This document shows, piece by piece, positions 1-8,225 of a stretch of DNA of 64,000 nt (its first letter is position 1; the number at the start of each line of letters is the position of its first letter). The DNA is taken from positions 286,932 through 350,931 of the forward strand of contig NZ_AOJI01000017.1 in assembly GCF_000336995.1 (NCBI RefSeq). The letters run 5' to 3'. Position numbers and translations under genes: made by a program. The DNA comes from Halorubrum aidingense JCM 13560. Lineage in GTDB: Archaea; Halobacteriota; Halobacteria; Halobacteriales; Haloferacaceae. Under the pieces are notes generated by a model, which did no database searches, had not been told where the DNA came from, and saw nothing but the letters and a program-made list of their open reading frames with translations.

Positions 1-772
1 CGCCGGTCCCGTCGTCGCTCGAGTCGGCGTCCGGCCCCGCGTTCGGGTCGTACGCGAACAGCGTCGTCACGGCGAGCACCGCCAGCGCGATGGGCGCCTC
101 GGTCTGCATCAGGTCGAACGGACCGAGCAGGATCGGGAGCGCGAGCACGCCGAGCGCGACCGCCGAGCCGAAGCGGAACCGGTCGATATCGACGCGGCCG
201 CGGAGGTGCGGCGACAACAGGGCGACCGACAGCGCGAACGCGACGCCGACCCCGGCCGCGGCGGCGCCGTGAAGCACGTACTCCGGCGACGTCTCGATCT
301 TGAAGCCGGCCGGTTGGAAGCTCGCGACGAGGCCGAGACCGATGATGACGCCGGGACTGGGCAGGTGCTCACCGATCTCCGAACTCGCGGTCTTGGCGGC
401 GATCGTGAGGATCACGAGCCCGGCGAACCGCTCGAAGACGGGGAGGTTGAGGAACCCTCTGAAGGTGGGTGCGAACGCCGCCTCGATCGCGGCGAGCGGG
501 ATGATGACGGCCCCGATGAGCAACACCGAGATGACCATCTGCTTGCGGTTGCCGTCCATCTCCGCGAGGATCACCGCGGCGGTCGCCGACCCGCCGAAGA
601 TCAGGATCCCGGTTTCGACGACGCCGGTGGCGGTCGATAACACGCCAGCGACGACTAACGCGGGGAAGATACCGTCGACGAGCGGCAGCACCATCACGGT
701 CGCGAGCAGCTTCGTGGCGCTGCCGACTTGCCGCTCCAACCGGAGGGCGATGGGGTGTCGTGAGACGCTCAT
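1..772 (-). CDS. DUF5794-like multi-pass membrane protein (C-terminus cut by window edge)
   Basis: Reading starts at the ATG whose complement ends at 772 (MSVSRHPIALRLERQVG) and stays open to base 1, giving about 257 residues without a stop, so the C-terminus lies outside the window. The protein is hydrophobic, with roughly six to seven membrane segments (for example LLATVMVLPLVDGIFPAL and MVISVLLIGAVIIPLAAI). The visible end turns acidic (DPNAGPDADSSDDG). The N-terminal pattern matches the haloarchaeal DUF5794 family from memory. No catalytic motif is visible and the function is unknown. It is transcribed away from guaB. Confidence 0.75.
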   Translation of the reverse strand, partial: MSVSRHPIALRLERQVGSATKLLATVMVLPLVDGIFPALVVAGVLSTATGVVETGILIFGGSATAAVILAEMDGNRKQMVISVLLIGAVIIPLAAIEAAFAPTFRGFLNLPVFERFAGLVILTIAAKTASSEIGEHLPSPGVIIGLGLVASFQPAGFKIETSPEYVLHGAAAAGVGVAFALSVALLSPHLRGRVDIDRFRFGSAVALGVLALPILLGPFDLMQTEAPIALAVLAVTTLFAYDPNAGPDADSSDDGTG

Positions 773-791
773 TCAGGGGTGATAACCCTGA
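773..791. promoter_or_regulatory. Inverted repeat directly before the DUF5794-like gene
   Basis: TCAGGG and CCCTGA form perfect 6-base arms around GTGATAA, starting one base upstream of the start codon at 772. It could be an operator or a short hairpin at the 5' end of the transcript. The sequence alone does not decide. Confidence 0.3.
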
Positions 792-1085
792 CCGACGGGT
801 ACACGGTGGGAAGCGGGCGACCCGCGATAGCCGAGGGACCGGCGTACGGAGTCGGATCCGAGAGCGGCCCGACGAGTCCATGTAAAGCGTTTGCGCGTAT
901 TGCCGGCTGTAAAGCGGGCGCCGAGATCACAGATCGGCTGGCCGGCGATGCGCGCGTTCACGGGACTGTCGGAGTCCATACATCATATACGTGTTTCGGT
1001 TGCGTTAAAGGTTGTGTGAGATCTGTCCGCACGACTCGGTGGGTCTTTCGGCCGAGTTTTTATATGTGCCATCGAACCGTCGTTC

Positions 1086-1175
1086 ATGTGGGCGAATACG
1101 GTGACGATACGTCAGCCCAATTCGAATGTGGTGGCCGATCAGTCGTCGGTCGATCCGCGTGCGGCCGATCCGTGA
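1086..1175 (+). CDS. Possible 29-residue micro-protein with its own TATA box
   Basis: An ATG at 1086 opens a 30-codon frame (MWANTVTIRQPNS... ending RAADP) closed by TGA at 1173-1175. A TATA-like box, TTTTTATATG at 1057-1066, sits about 25 bases upstream, the spacing of a leaderless haloarchaeal gene. The peptide has no membrane segment or Cys cluster and I recognise no family. It may be a chance frame. Confidence 0.2.
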   Translation: MWANTVTIRQPNSNVVADQSSVDPRAADP

Positions 1176-1344
1176 GCCGTCGATTCCCTCGGATGACGCC
1201 CGCCTCGTGTCTCTCTCCACCGGAATGACGAGCGGCGCGAGCGGTCGAGATCGACGCCGCACTGTCCGCCGGGATGATCCATAATTTTGCATAGTACGTG
1301 AATTTGGATGAGAACGACGTGCACGTCTGTGCTGACTCGCAACG

Positions 1345-1352
1345 TTTTTTAT
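1345..1352 (+). promoter_or_regulatory. TATA box of guaB
   Basis: TTTTTTAT is centred about 26 bases before the guaB ATG at 1374, indicating a leaderless or nearly leaderless transcript. Confidence 0.55.
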
Positions 1353-1373
1353 CGGTGACTGACGACGGTTTAT

Positions 1374-2861
1374 ATGGCGAGGAACTCCGGCCGATTTTCT
1401 GCAAAGCTCGACGTCCCGGAAGCGTTGACCTTCGACGACGTGCTGCTCCGACCCAAAGAGAGCCGGGTCGAGCCCGACGACGCCGACCTCTCGACGCGCG
1501 TCTCGAAGAACGTCGAACTCACCGTGCCCGTCCTCTCGGCGGCGATGGACACCGTCACCGAGAGCGACCTCGCGATCGCGATGGCCCGCGAGGGCGGGCT
1601 CGGCGTCCTCCACCGCAACATGACCGTCGAGGAGACGGCCGCCGAGGTCGAGCGCGTCAAGCGCGCCCACGAGCTCGTCATCCGTCGCGAGAACGTCGTG
1701 ACCGTCTCCCCGGACGACACGGTACGGGAGGCCGACGCGCTGATGGAGCGAGAGGGCGTCTCAGGCGCCCCCGTAGTCGACGAGGACGACGCCGTCCTCG
1801 GGATCATCTCCGGGACCGATATCCGTCCGTACCTGGAGGTCGGTGAGGACGACGCCGTCCGCGAAGCGATGACCGACGAGGTCGTCACGGCGCCGGAAGA
1901 CGTCGACGCCCGCGAGGCGCTCGAACTGATGTACGACCACAAGATCGAGCGCGTCCCGATCGTCGACGAGGGCAACGGACTGGTCGGACTCGTCACGATG
2001 GGCGGGATCCTCCAGCGGCGCGAACACGAGGAGGCGGCCCGCGACGAGGACGGCCGCCTGCTCGCCGGCGTCGCCGTCGGCCCGTTCGAGGAGGAGCGGG
2101 CCGTCGCGGCCGACGAGGCCGACGTCGACGTCATCTTCATCGACTGCGCCCACGCGCACAACCTCAACGTGCTCGACTCCGCGGAGGCGATCAAAAAGAC
2201 CGTCGACGCCGACGTCGTCGTCGGGAACGTCGGGACGCGCGAGGCCGCCGAGGCCGCGGTCGACTTCGCGGACGGGCTGAAAGTCGGCATCGGCCCCGGA
2301 TCGATCTGCACCACCCGCGTCGTGAGCGGTGCGGGGATGCCGCAGATGACCGCCGTGAGCGAGGTCGCCGACGTGGCCGCCGAACACGGCGTTCCGGTGA
2401 TCGCCGACGGCGGGATCCGCTACTCCGGCGACGCGATCAAGGCGCTCGCGGCGGGCGCCGACGCCGTGATGCTCGGCTCCTACTTCGCCGGCACCGACGA
2501 GGCGCCGGGCCGCGTCATCACGATGCAGGGGAAAAAGTACAAGCAGTACCGAGGGATGGGCTCCGTCGGCGCGATGAAGTCCGGCGGCGGCGATCGGTAC
2601 CTCAAAGAGGAGGACGAAGACGAGGAGTTCGTCCCCGAGGGCGTCGAGGCCGCGACTCCCTACAAAGGGAGTCTCGCCTCCGAGCTGCACCAGCTCACGG
2701 GCGGGATGTGCTCCGGGATGGGCTACGTCGGCGCCGAGACGGTCCCCGAACTCCACGAGCGCGCCGAGTTCGTCCGCGTCTCCAGCGCCGGGCAGACGGA
2801 GGGCCACCCGCACGACGTGATGATCACCGACGAGGCGCCGAACTACAGCCCGAACGAATAA
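1374..2861 (+). CDS. guaB: Inosine-5'-monophosphate dehydrogenase
   Basis: The 495-residue protein oxidises IMP to XMP with NAD, the committed step of GMP synthesis in the cytoplasm. The IMPDH barrel is interrupted by a pair of CBS domains at about residues 95-220 ([31 protein letters not shown]). The active-site loop GPGSICTTR carries the catalytic cysteine at residue 312, followed by the phosphate-binding motif [12 protein letters not shown] and the flap with [10 protein letters not shown]. Length is normal for the family. The start ([12 protein letters not shown]) is supported by the TATA box 26 bases upstream. It appears to be transcribed alone. Confidence 0.97.
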   Translation: MARNSGRFSAKLDVPEALTFDDVLLRPKESRVEPDDADLSTRVSKNVELTVPVLSAAMDTVTESDLAIAMAREGGLGVLHRNMTVEETAAEVERVKRAHELVIRRENVVTVSPDDTVREADALMEREGVSGAPVVDEDDAVLGIISGTDIRPYLEVGEDDAVREAMTDEVVTAPEDVDAREALELMYDHKIERVPIVDEGNGLVGLVTMGGILQRREHEEAARDEDGRLLAGVAVGPFEEERAVAADEADVDVIFIDCAHAHNLNVLDSAEAIKKTVDADVVVGNVGTREAAEAAVDFADGLKVGIGPGSICTTRVVSGAGMPQMTAVSEVADVAAEHGVPVIADGGIRYSGDAIKALAAGADAVMLGSYFAGTDEAPGRVITMQGKKYKQYRGMGSVGAMKSGGGDRYLKEEDEDEEFVPEGVEAATPYKGSLASELHQLTGGMCSGMGYVGAETVPELHERAEFVRVSSAGQTEGHPHDVMITDEAPNYSPNE

Positions 2862-2985
2862 AACCGGTCAACTGCGGCCGGAACGCGCCGCCCGGAACGC
2901 GGCGACGTGAACCCGAAGAGGTATTTTAATATAGTCCGCGAAGAGACGAAACGTGTGAGCGAACACGTCGTCGCTCCGGTCATCC

Positions 2986-3570
2986 ATGAGTGAGCAATCG
3001 CCGCTGGTCCTCGTGGTCGAGGACGAACCCGACCTGGCCGACCTGTACGCCGCGTGGCTCGGCGACGAGTATCGCGTCCGGACCGCGTACGGCGGCCAGA
3101 AGGCCCTCGAAGAGCTCGACGAGGTCGACAACGAGGTCGACGCGATCCTCCTCGATCGGCGGATGCCCGGTCTCTCCGGCGACGAGGTGCTCGCGGCGGT
3201 ACGCGAGCGCGGGATCGACTGCCGGGTCGCGATGGTCACGGCGGTCGAGCCGGACTTCGACATTCTGAAGATGGGCTTCGACGACTACCTCGTGAAACCC
3301 GTCACCAGCGACACCCTCCGCGAGACGGTCGAGGGGCTGCTTCGACGCGGTGAGTACGACACCGAGATGCAAGAGCTGTTCGCGCTGACTTCGAAGAAGG
3401 CGATGTTGGAAGCCGAAAAGAGCGCGACCGAGCTCGACGGCAACGACGAGTACCGGCGACTCACCGACCGGATCGCAGAGCTCCGCTCGAAAGCCGACGA
3501 GTCGCTAGAAGCGATGACCGAGGGCGACGACTTCGAGAAGCTGTTCCAGGAGTTCGACACCGACGAGTGA
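2986..3570 (+). CDS. HalX-type response regulator
   Basis: This 194-residue protein has an N-terminal receiver domain (about residues 6-120) with acidic residues E12 and D13, phospho-acceptor D57 in LLDRRMP, T85 and K104 in LVKP. The C-terminal part (about 125-190) is a charged helical HalX domain seen in haloarchaeal response regulators. There is no DNA-binding wing or enzymatic output domain, so it probably acts through protein contacts with a histidine kinase encoded elsewhere. A TATA-like tract, TATTTTAATATA, lies near 2921-2932, implying an untranslated leader of roughly 30 bases. No kinase gene is adjacent. Confidence 0.9.
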   Translation: MSEQSPLVLVVEDEPDLADLYAAWLGDEYRVRTAYGGQKALEELDEVDNEVDAILLDRRMPGLSGDEVLAAVRERGIDCRVAMVTAVEPDFDILKMGFDDYLVKPVTSDTLRETVEGLLRRGEYDTEMQELFALTSKKAMLEAEKSATELDGNDEYRRLTDRIAELRSKADESLEAMTEGDDFEKLFQEFDTDE

Positions 3571-3630
3571 CGCGGGGTGACCGGCGGTGCGCGCCGCGAC
3601 GCGGTGTTGCTACCCGCCGATCCCGGCGAC

Positions 3631-3640
3631 TTTTTAAATA
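3631..3640 (+). promoter_or_regulatory. TATA box of the helicase gene
   Basis: TTTTTAAATA lies about 29 bases before the ATG at 3665, which supports that start and a leaderless transcript. Confidence 0.55.
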
Positions 3641-3664
3641 CGGTCCCGCCGAACCGTCGGTCGA

Positions 3665-5653
3665 ATGCGTGTCTCCGATCTCCCGCTGGCGGCGGCGTAC
3701 GTCGATCACTTCGCGGAGCGGGGGATCCGCGAGCTGTACCCGCCGCAGGCGGCCGCCGTCGACGCCGGCATCTGCGAGGGCGGGAACGTCGTCGCCGCGA
3801 TCCCGACCGCGTCGGGGAAGACGTTCATCGCCGAGTTGGGGCTGCTGACGGCCGACGGTCCCGGACTGTACGTCTGTCCGCTCCGCGCGCTCGCTCGCGA
3901 GAAGTACGAGACGTTCGCGGCGCTCCCCGGCGTCGACGTGGGGATCTCAACCGGCGATTTCGACGCCACCGGGGAGTCGCTCGCCGGAAACGACGTGATC
4001 GTCGCCACCGCGGAGAAGGTCGATTCGGCGATCCGCAACGGCGCGTCGTGGGTCGACGAACTCGCCTGCGTCGTCGTCGACGAGGTCCACCTCCTCGGCG
4101 CGGAGCGGCGCGGGCCGACGCTGGAGGTCACGCTCGCGACGCTTCGGCGCCGAAACCCCGACGTGCAGGTCATCGCGCTCTCCGCGACCGTCGATAACCC
4201 GGAGGCGATAGCCGAGTGGCTAGACGCGGCGCTCGTCGAGTCCGATTGGCGACCCGTCGACCTCCGGACCGGCGTCGCCGTCGGTGACGAAGTCTCGTTC
4301 GACGACGGGACCGTGACGACGATCGACGTCCACGCGTCGGCCGGCGGGGACGACGCCGACGGTACAGACGGTGCCAGCGATACCGACTCCGACGGCCCCG
4401 ACGCCACCGAGGTCACCGCCGCGCTCGTCGCCGACGCCATCGCCGACGGCGGCCAGTGTCTCGCGTTCGTCCGATCGCGGACCGAAGCCGTCGCACTGGC
4501 CGAGCGACTCGCGACGGACGAGCTGGCCGAGAAGATGGGAATCGAGGCGGCCTCGTCGGCGGCCGCCGACGAGGCCGCGGCGATCGATGGCACCCTCACC
4601 GGAAGCCAACTCGCGGACTGTCTCCGATCGGGCGTCGCGTTCCACCACGCGGGGCTCCGATCGGGCCACCGAGCGGTCGTCGAATCCTCATTCCGCGAGC
4701 GCGAGGTCGCCTGCATCTGTGCGACGCCGACGCTCGCCGCCGGTATCAACGTCCCCGCACGCCGAGTCGTCGTTCGCGATCAGAAGCGGTACGCCGGCTC
4801 GGCGATGGAGTGGCTCCCGACTCTCGAAGTTCACCAGATGTGCGGGCGAGCGGGGCGGCCGGGGCTCGATCCGCGCGGTGAGGCCGTGCTCGTCGGCGAC
4901 GAAGACGTCCGCGCGGAACTCGTCGAGCGGTACGTCGAGGGCGAACCCGAGGCCGTCGAGTCGAAGCTGGCCGACCCGTCGGCGCTCCGCACGCACGTCC
5001 TCTCGGCGGTCGCGACCGGCTCAGCGGAGACCGAAGCCGAGATCCTCGGCGTCTTCGAGGGGACGTTTTACGCGCGGGCGGCGGGCGCCGGCGGGCTGGC
5101 CGACGCGGTCGCGGTCGCCGTCGACGACCTGGTCGCAGCCGGGATGATTCGCCGGGAGACCGGCGGCGTGGCGGACTACCGCCTCGTCGCGACGGCGATC
5201 GGCGAGACGACCACGAAGCAGTACGTCAGACCGGAGACCGGCGAGCGGATCGTCGCGGGGCTGCGGACCGCGGCCGAGATGGCCGACGCGACGACGCTCA
5301 CCGCCTTCGAGGTGATCTGCGACACCCCGGACATGCAAGACACGTATCTCGGAAACGAGGAGCGCGCGGAGATCTATCGATTCGCGCGGGCGAACGCGGG
5401 GCGGCTGACGACGTCGATGGGGGACGCGGACGACTTCGAGGCGTGGCTGGAGTCCGTCAAGACCGCGCGGATCCTCGACGAGTGGATCGGCGGCGCCACC
5501 GTCGAGACGCTCGTTGACGCCTATCGGATCGGTCCGGGCGACCTCGACTCGCGGATCGAACGGGCGGAGTGGCTGTTGAGCGCGGCGGAGGCGCTCGCGG
5601 CGGCGATCGGCGTTGCGGTTCCGGCCGTTTCTCGGGCGCGGTCGCGGCTGTGA
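3665..5653 (+). CDS. Hel308-like superfamily 2 DNA helicase
   Basis: The 662-residue ATP-dependent helicase has a Q-motif region around residue 28, Walker A AIPTASGKT (about 45-53), the DEVH box (about 139-142), motif III ALSATV (about 174) and motif VI HQMCGRAGRPG in the second RecA domain. The C-terminal half resembles the winged-helix and ratchet-helix part of Hel308 enzymes, which act on stalled forks. It is shorter than typical Hel308, and a recognisable C-terminal helix-hairpin-helix end is not obvious. Asp/Gly-rich low-complexity sequence (GGDDADGTDGASDTDSDG) sits between the two RecA domains at about 220-240. It may be one of several haloarchaeal paralogues, so I give no gene symbol. 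Confidence 0.85.
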   Translation: MRVSDLPLAAAYVDHFAERGIRELYPPQAAAVDAGICEGGNVVAAIPTASGKTFIAELGLLTADGPGLYVCPLRALAREKYETFAALPGVDVGISTGDFDATGESLAGNDVIVATAEKVDSAIRNGASWVDELACVVVDEVHLLGAERRGPTLEVTLATLRRRNPDVQVIALSATVDNPEAIAEWLDAALVESDWRPVDLRTGVAVGDEVSFDDGTVTTIDVHASAGGDDADGTDGASDTDSDGPDATEVTAALVADAIADGGQCLAFVRSRTEAVALAERLATDELAEKMGIEAASSAAADEAAAIDGTLTGSQLADCLRSGVAFHHAGLRSGHRAVVESSFREREVACICATPTLAAGINVPARRVVVRDQKRYAGSAMEWLPTLEVHQMCGRAGRPGLDPRGEAVLVGDEDVRAELVERYVEGEPEAVESKLADPSALRTHVLSAVATGSAETEAEILGVFEGTFYARAAGAGGLADAVAVAVDDLVAAGMIRRETGGVADYRLVATAIGETTTKQYVRPETGERIVAGLRTAAEMADATTLTAFEVICDTPDMQDTYLGNEERAEIYRFARANAGRLTTSMGDADDFEAWLESVKTARILDEWIGGATVETLVDAYRIGPGDLDSRIERAEWLLSAAEALAAAIGVAVPAVSRARSRL

Positions 5654-5753
5654 GCGGGATGCGGGGCGGAAGAGATGGTCGAGAAGGGGTAAGAAAAGAG
5701 AGCGAGGCGGGCGAGAGAGTGTGAGAGAGGGCGGAAGCGGGTGAGACCCGCGG

Positions 5754-6821
5754 TCAGTCGGCCGGTTCGACGGCGCGGTGGTACGGCGTCCGCGCGATCG
5801 TCTGCCGGAGATCGGCGAGCGAGTCGCGCCCGGCCTCTCCGGCGACGGCCATCACGGCGAACACCTCCTGTCGGGAGATCTTCACGCCGCTCTCGGTGAG
5901 CGCGTCTTCCGGGCGAGAGCTGAGTTCCCGGAGGGTACCCACCGCGAGCAGGTACGGAACGGTCCACGCCTCCATCGTGTTCCCGTTCGAGAGCGGCATC
6001 GTCTCGAGGTACGCCTGCGCGTCGTCGAGGAAGGACCGCGCGTACTCGGCGGTCCGTCCGACGACGCGAGCGGACGACTCGCGGTTCTCCGGATCGACGA
6101 CGCGCTCCTGATCGACGCCCTCGTCCGCCAGCCACTCGGCCGGGAGGTAGACGTTGTTCTCCTCCGTGAAATCGTCGTACACGTCCTTCGAGACGTTCAC
6201 GAGCTGGAGCAGGAGCCCGAACTCCTCCGCGGTGTCGCGGAGTCGGTTCGCCCGGTCTTCGGGCAGGTCACCGCGGGTAAGCAGGTTCGTAATGAGGTTG
6301 CCGACGGTGCCGGCCGCGTAGTAGCAGTACTGCTCTAACTCGTCGCGGTCGTCGATCCGGAGTCCGCCCTCGGTCGCGTGGCGGTCGACGAACATCGCCA
6401 TCCCGTCGACCATCTCCAAGACCGGCGGGACGATCGCCGCCTGCGCCTCCGGATCGAGCTCCTCGAACGTCGCGGCGATCGTCGGCGCTTCGGCGACCAC
6501 TTCCCAGTCGTCGTTGCGATCGGCCGGCTCGGGGAGCCACTCGTCCACGGCGTCGCGGAACGCGAGGATATCGGTATCGTCGTCGGGATCGATCGCGCGC
6601 CGGTACGTCCGCAACACGTCGCTTTGCGCCTGTGGAGGGATATGGCCGGCGTCCTCGACCGTGTCGGCGACTCGACAGAGGAGGTATCCAACACAGATCT
6701 GTGAGGCCATCGGCTCCTCTAACACGTCGACCGTCAGCGCGAAGGTCCGAGAAACGCCCTGAACCGCCTCGTGACACCACGGGAGGTCGGGCTCGACGGG
6801 ACCGTATGTTCGTCCGCTCAT
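5754..6821 (-). CDS. Squalene synthase (squalene/phytoene synthase family)
   Basis: The 355-residue enzyme of the trans-isoprenyl head-to-head condensing family has two aspartate-rich motifs, DTVED near residue 60 and the second in VNVSKDVYDDF. These bind the Mg-diphosphates of two prenyl donors. The N-terminal stretch CHEAVQGVSRTFALTVDVL and the motif LLQLVNVSKD fit archaeal squalene synthase better than haloarchaeal CrtB phytoene synthase, though both share the fold. The product would feed squalene, abundant in haloarchaeal membranes. I chose the ATG at 6821 (MSGRTYGPV) because a TATA box lies about 32 bases upstream. An in-frame ATG ten codons earlier overlaps that box. Confidence 0.85.
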   Translation of the reverse strand: MSGRTYGPVEPDLPWCHEAVQGVSRTFALTVDVLEEPMASQICVGYLLCRVADTVEDAGHIPPQAQSDVLRTYRRAIDPDDDTDILAFRDAVDEWLPEPADRNDDWEVVAEAPTIAATFEELDPEAQAAIVPPVLEMVDGMAMFVDRHATEGGLRIDDRDELEQYCYYAAGTVGNLITNLLTRGDLPEDRANRLRDTAEEFGLLLQLVNVSKDVYDDFTEENNVYLPAEWLADEGVDQERVVDPENRESSARVVGRTAEYARSFLDDAQAYLETMPLSNGNTMEAWTVPYLLAVGTLRELSSRPEDALTESGVKISRQEVFAVMAVAGEAGRDSLADLRQTIARTPYHRAVEPAD

Positions 6822-6848
6822 TCGGTTACCCACACTTACGTCACAACG

Positions 6849-6857
6849 CATAAAAAG
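6849..6857 (-). promoter_or_regulatory. TATA box of squalene synthase
   Basis: On the minus strand the tract reads CTTTTTATG, 28-36 bases before the ATG at 6821. It argues against the upstream in-frame ATG at 6851, which lies inside it. Confidence 0.5.
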
Positions 6858-6978
6858 CCTCGTGGAACCGTTGCGGACGGTCGCGCTCGAACGCCGTCGC
6901 CGGAATCGCGAGACCCAACGACCGACCCGTGTACAACCGTGTGGAAACGGCTAAGTTTCCGTGCGGAAAGGAGCGGAC

Positions 6979-8169
6979 ATGGACTTTACGCTCTCGGCAG
7001 AGCAGCGTCAGATCCGCGACACGGTCGCGGAGTTCGTCGACGAGGAAGTCGTTCCCCGGGCCGCGGAGATCGACGAGACGGACGAGTTTCCGGCCGACCT
7101 CGTCGCTGAGATGGCCGATCTCGGTCTCATGGGGATGCCGTTCCCGGTCGAGTACGGCGGCGCCGGGCTCGATTACCACAGCTACGCGATCGGGCTCGCC
7201 GAGATTTCGCGCGGCTCCGGCGGGCTCGGCACCGTCGTCGCCGCCCACACCTCCCTCGCGGGCAACATGCTGTACGCCTTCGGCGACGACGACCAGAAAG
7301 AGCGGTTCCTGACCCCGCTGAACACCGGCGAGGACATCGGCGCGTTCGCGCTCTCTGAGGCGGAGGCCGGCTCGGATGTGCCCGCGATGTCGACCACCGC
7401 GAAGCGCGAGGCGGGAAGCGCCTCGGAACGGAGCGGCGTCGCCGCGGAGCGCGAGGGCGACGGCTACGTCGTCAACGGCGGGAAGCTGTGGATCTCGAAC
7501 GGCTCCGTCGCCGACACCGTCACCCTGTTCGCGAAGACCGACCCCGAGGCGGGCCGCAAGGGGATATCCTCGTTCGTCGTCCGCCCCGAGGAGGACGACG
7601 GGTTCATCGTCGAAGGGACGGAGGACAAACTCGGCGACAAGGGATGTCCGACCGCCGAGCTCCGGTTCGACGACATGTGGATACCCGAGGACCGCCGGCT
7701 CGGCGAGGAGGGCGAGGGGTTCGTCCACGCGTTGAAAACGCTGAACGGCGGCCGGATCACGATCGCGGCGCGCTCGGTCGGCATCGCCCGGGCGGCGCTC
7801 GACGAGGCGAAAGCGTACGCGCAGGAGCGCGAGCAGTTCGACCGCGCCATCGCCGACTTCCAGGCGATCCAGCACAAGCTCGCGGACATGGACACGAAGG
7901 TCCGCGCCGCGGAGCTGCTGATGCACGAGGCGGCCGACCTGAAGATGCGCGACGAGGACTTCATCAAGGAGGCCGCACAGGCGAAGCTGTACGCCTCGGA
8001 GATCTCTCGAGAGGTCGCCAACGAGGGGATCCAGATCCACGGCGGCTACGGCTACACGAAGGACTTCCCCGCCGAGCGGTTCTACCGCGACGCGAAGCTC
8101 TCCGAGATCTACGAGGGGACCAGCGAAGTGCTTCGGAACACGATCGCCCAACGATTGCTCTCCGAGTGA
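6979..8169 (+). CDS. Acyl-CoA dehydrogenase
   Basis: This 396-residue flavoprotein of the acyl-CoA dehydrogenase family introduces the alpha-beta double bond of acyl-CoA substrates, passing electrons from FAD to ETF. Visible elements are the N-terminal helical domain (MDFTLSAEQRQIRDTV), the middle-domain signature ALSEAEAGSD, and the C-terminal motif EIYEGTSEVLRNTI with the probable catalytic Glu in YEG. A charged insert (AKREAGSASERSGVAAERE) lies in the middle domain. ATG at 6979 is preceded by GGAG at a good ribosome-binding distance, so I prefer it to the GTG at 6961. Chain-length specificity cannot be read from sequence. Confidence 0.93.
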   Translation: MDFTLSAEQRQIRDTVAEFVDEEVVPRAAEIDETDEFPADLVAEMADLGLMGMPFPVEYGGAGLDYHSYAIGLAEISRGSGGLGTVVAAHTSLAGNMLYAFGDDDQKERFLTPLNTGEDIGAFALSEAEAGSDVPAMSTTAKREAGSASERSGVAAEREGDGYVVNGGKLWISNGSVADTVTLFAKTDPEAGRKGISSFVVRPEEDDGFIVEGTEDKLGDKGCPTAELRFDDMWIPEDRRLGEEGEGFVHALKTLNGGRITIAARSVGIARAALDEAKAYAQEREQFDRAIADFQAIQHKLADMDTKVRAAELLMHEAADLKMRDEDFIKEAAQAKLYASEISREVANEGIQIHGGYGYTKDFPAERFYRDAKLSEIYEGTSEVLRNTIAQRLLSE

Positions 8170-8225
8170 CGTCTTCCTCGACGTAAGCGCTGGGGAGGCC
8201 CGCGCCGGGGGCGCGAGGCCGGCTG

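Larger units (their letters stand above)
792..1373. other. Intergenic region between the DUF5794-like gene and guaB
   Basis: About 580 bases with no convincing long gene. It is less GC-rich than its surroundings and contains TATA-like tracts at 1057-1066 (TTTTTATATG) and 1345-1352 (TTTTTTAT), plus an AT-rich stretch near 1279-1300. The second tract is the probable guaB promoter. The first is correctly spaced for the micro-ORF at 1086. No tRNA-like or strong hairpin structure was noticed. Confidence 0.5.

Noticed and set aside
779..1228. 149-codon frame in the gap before guaB
   Set aside because: Mixed composition (many Cys, Arg and Val), no domain, lower GC at third positions than real genes in this window.
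1308..1358. 16-codon frame MRTTCTSVLTRNVFYR before guaB
   Set aside because: It overlaps the guaB TATA box, is very short and has no independent support.
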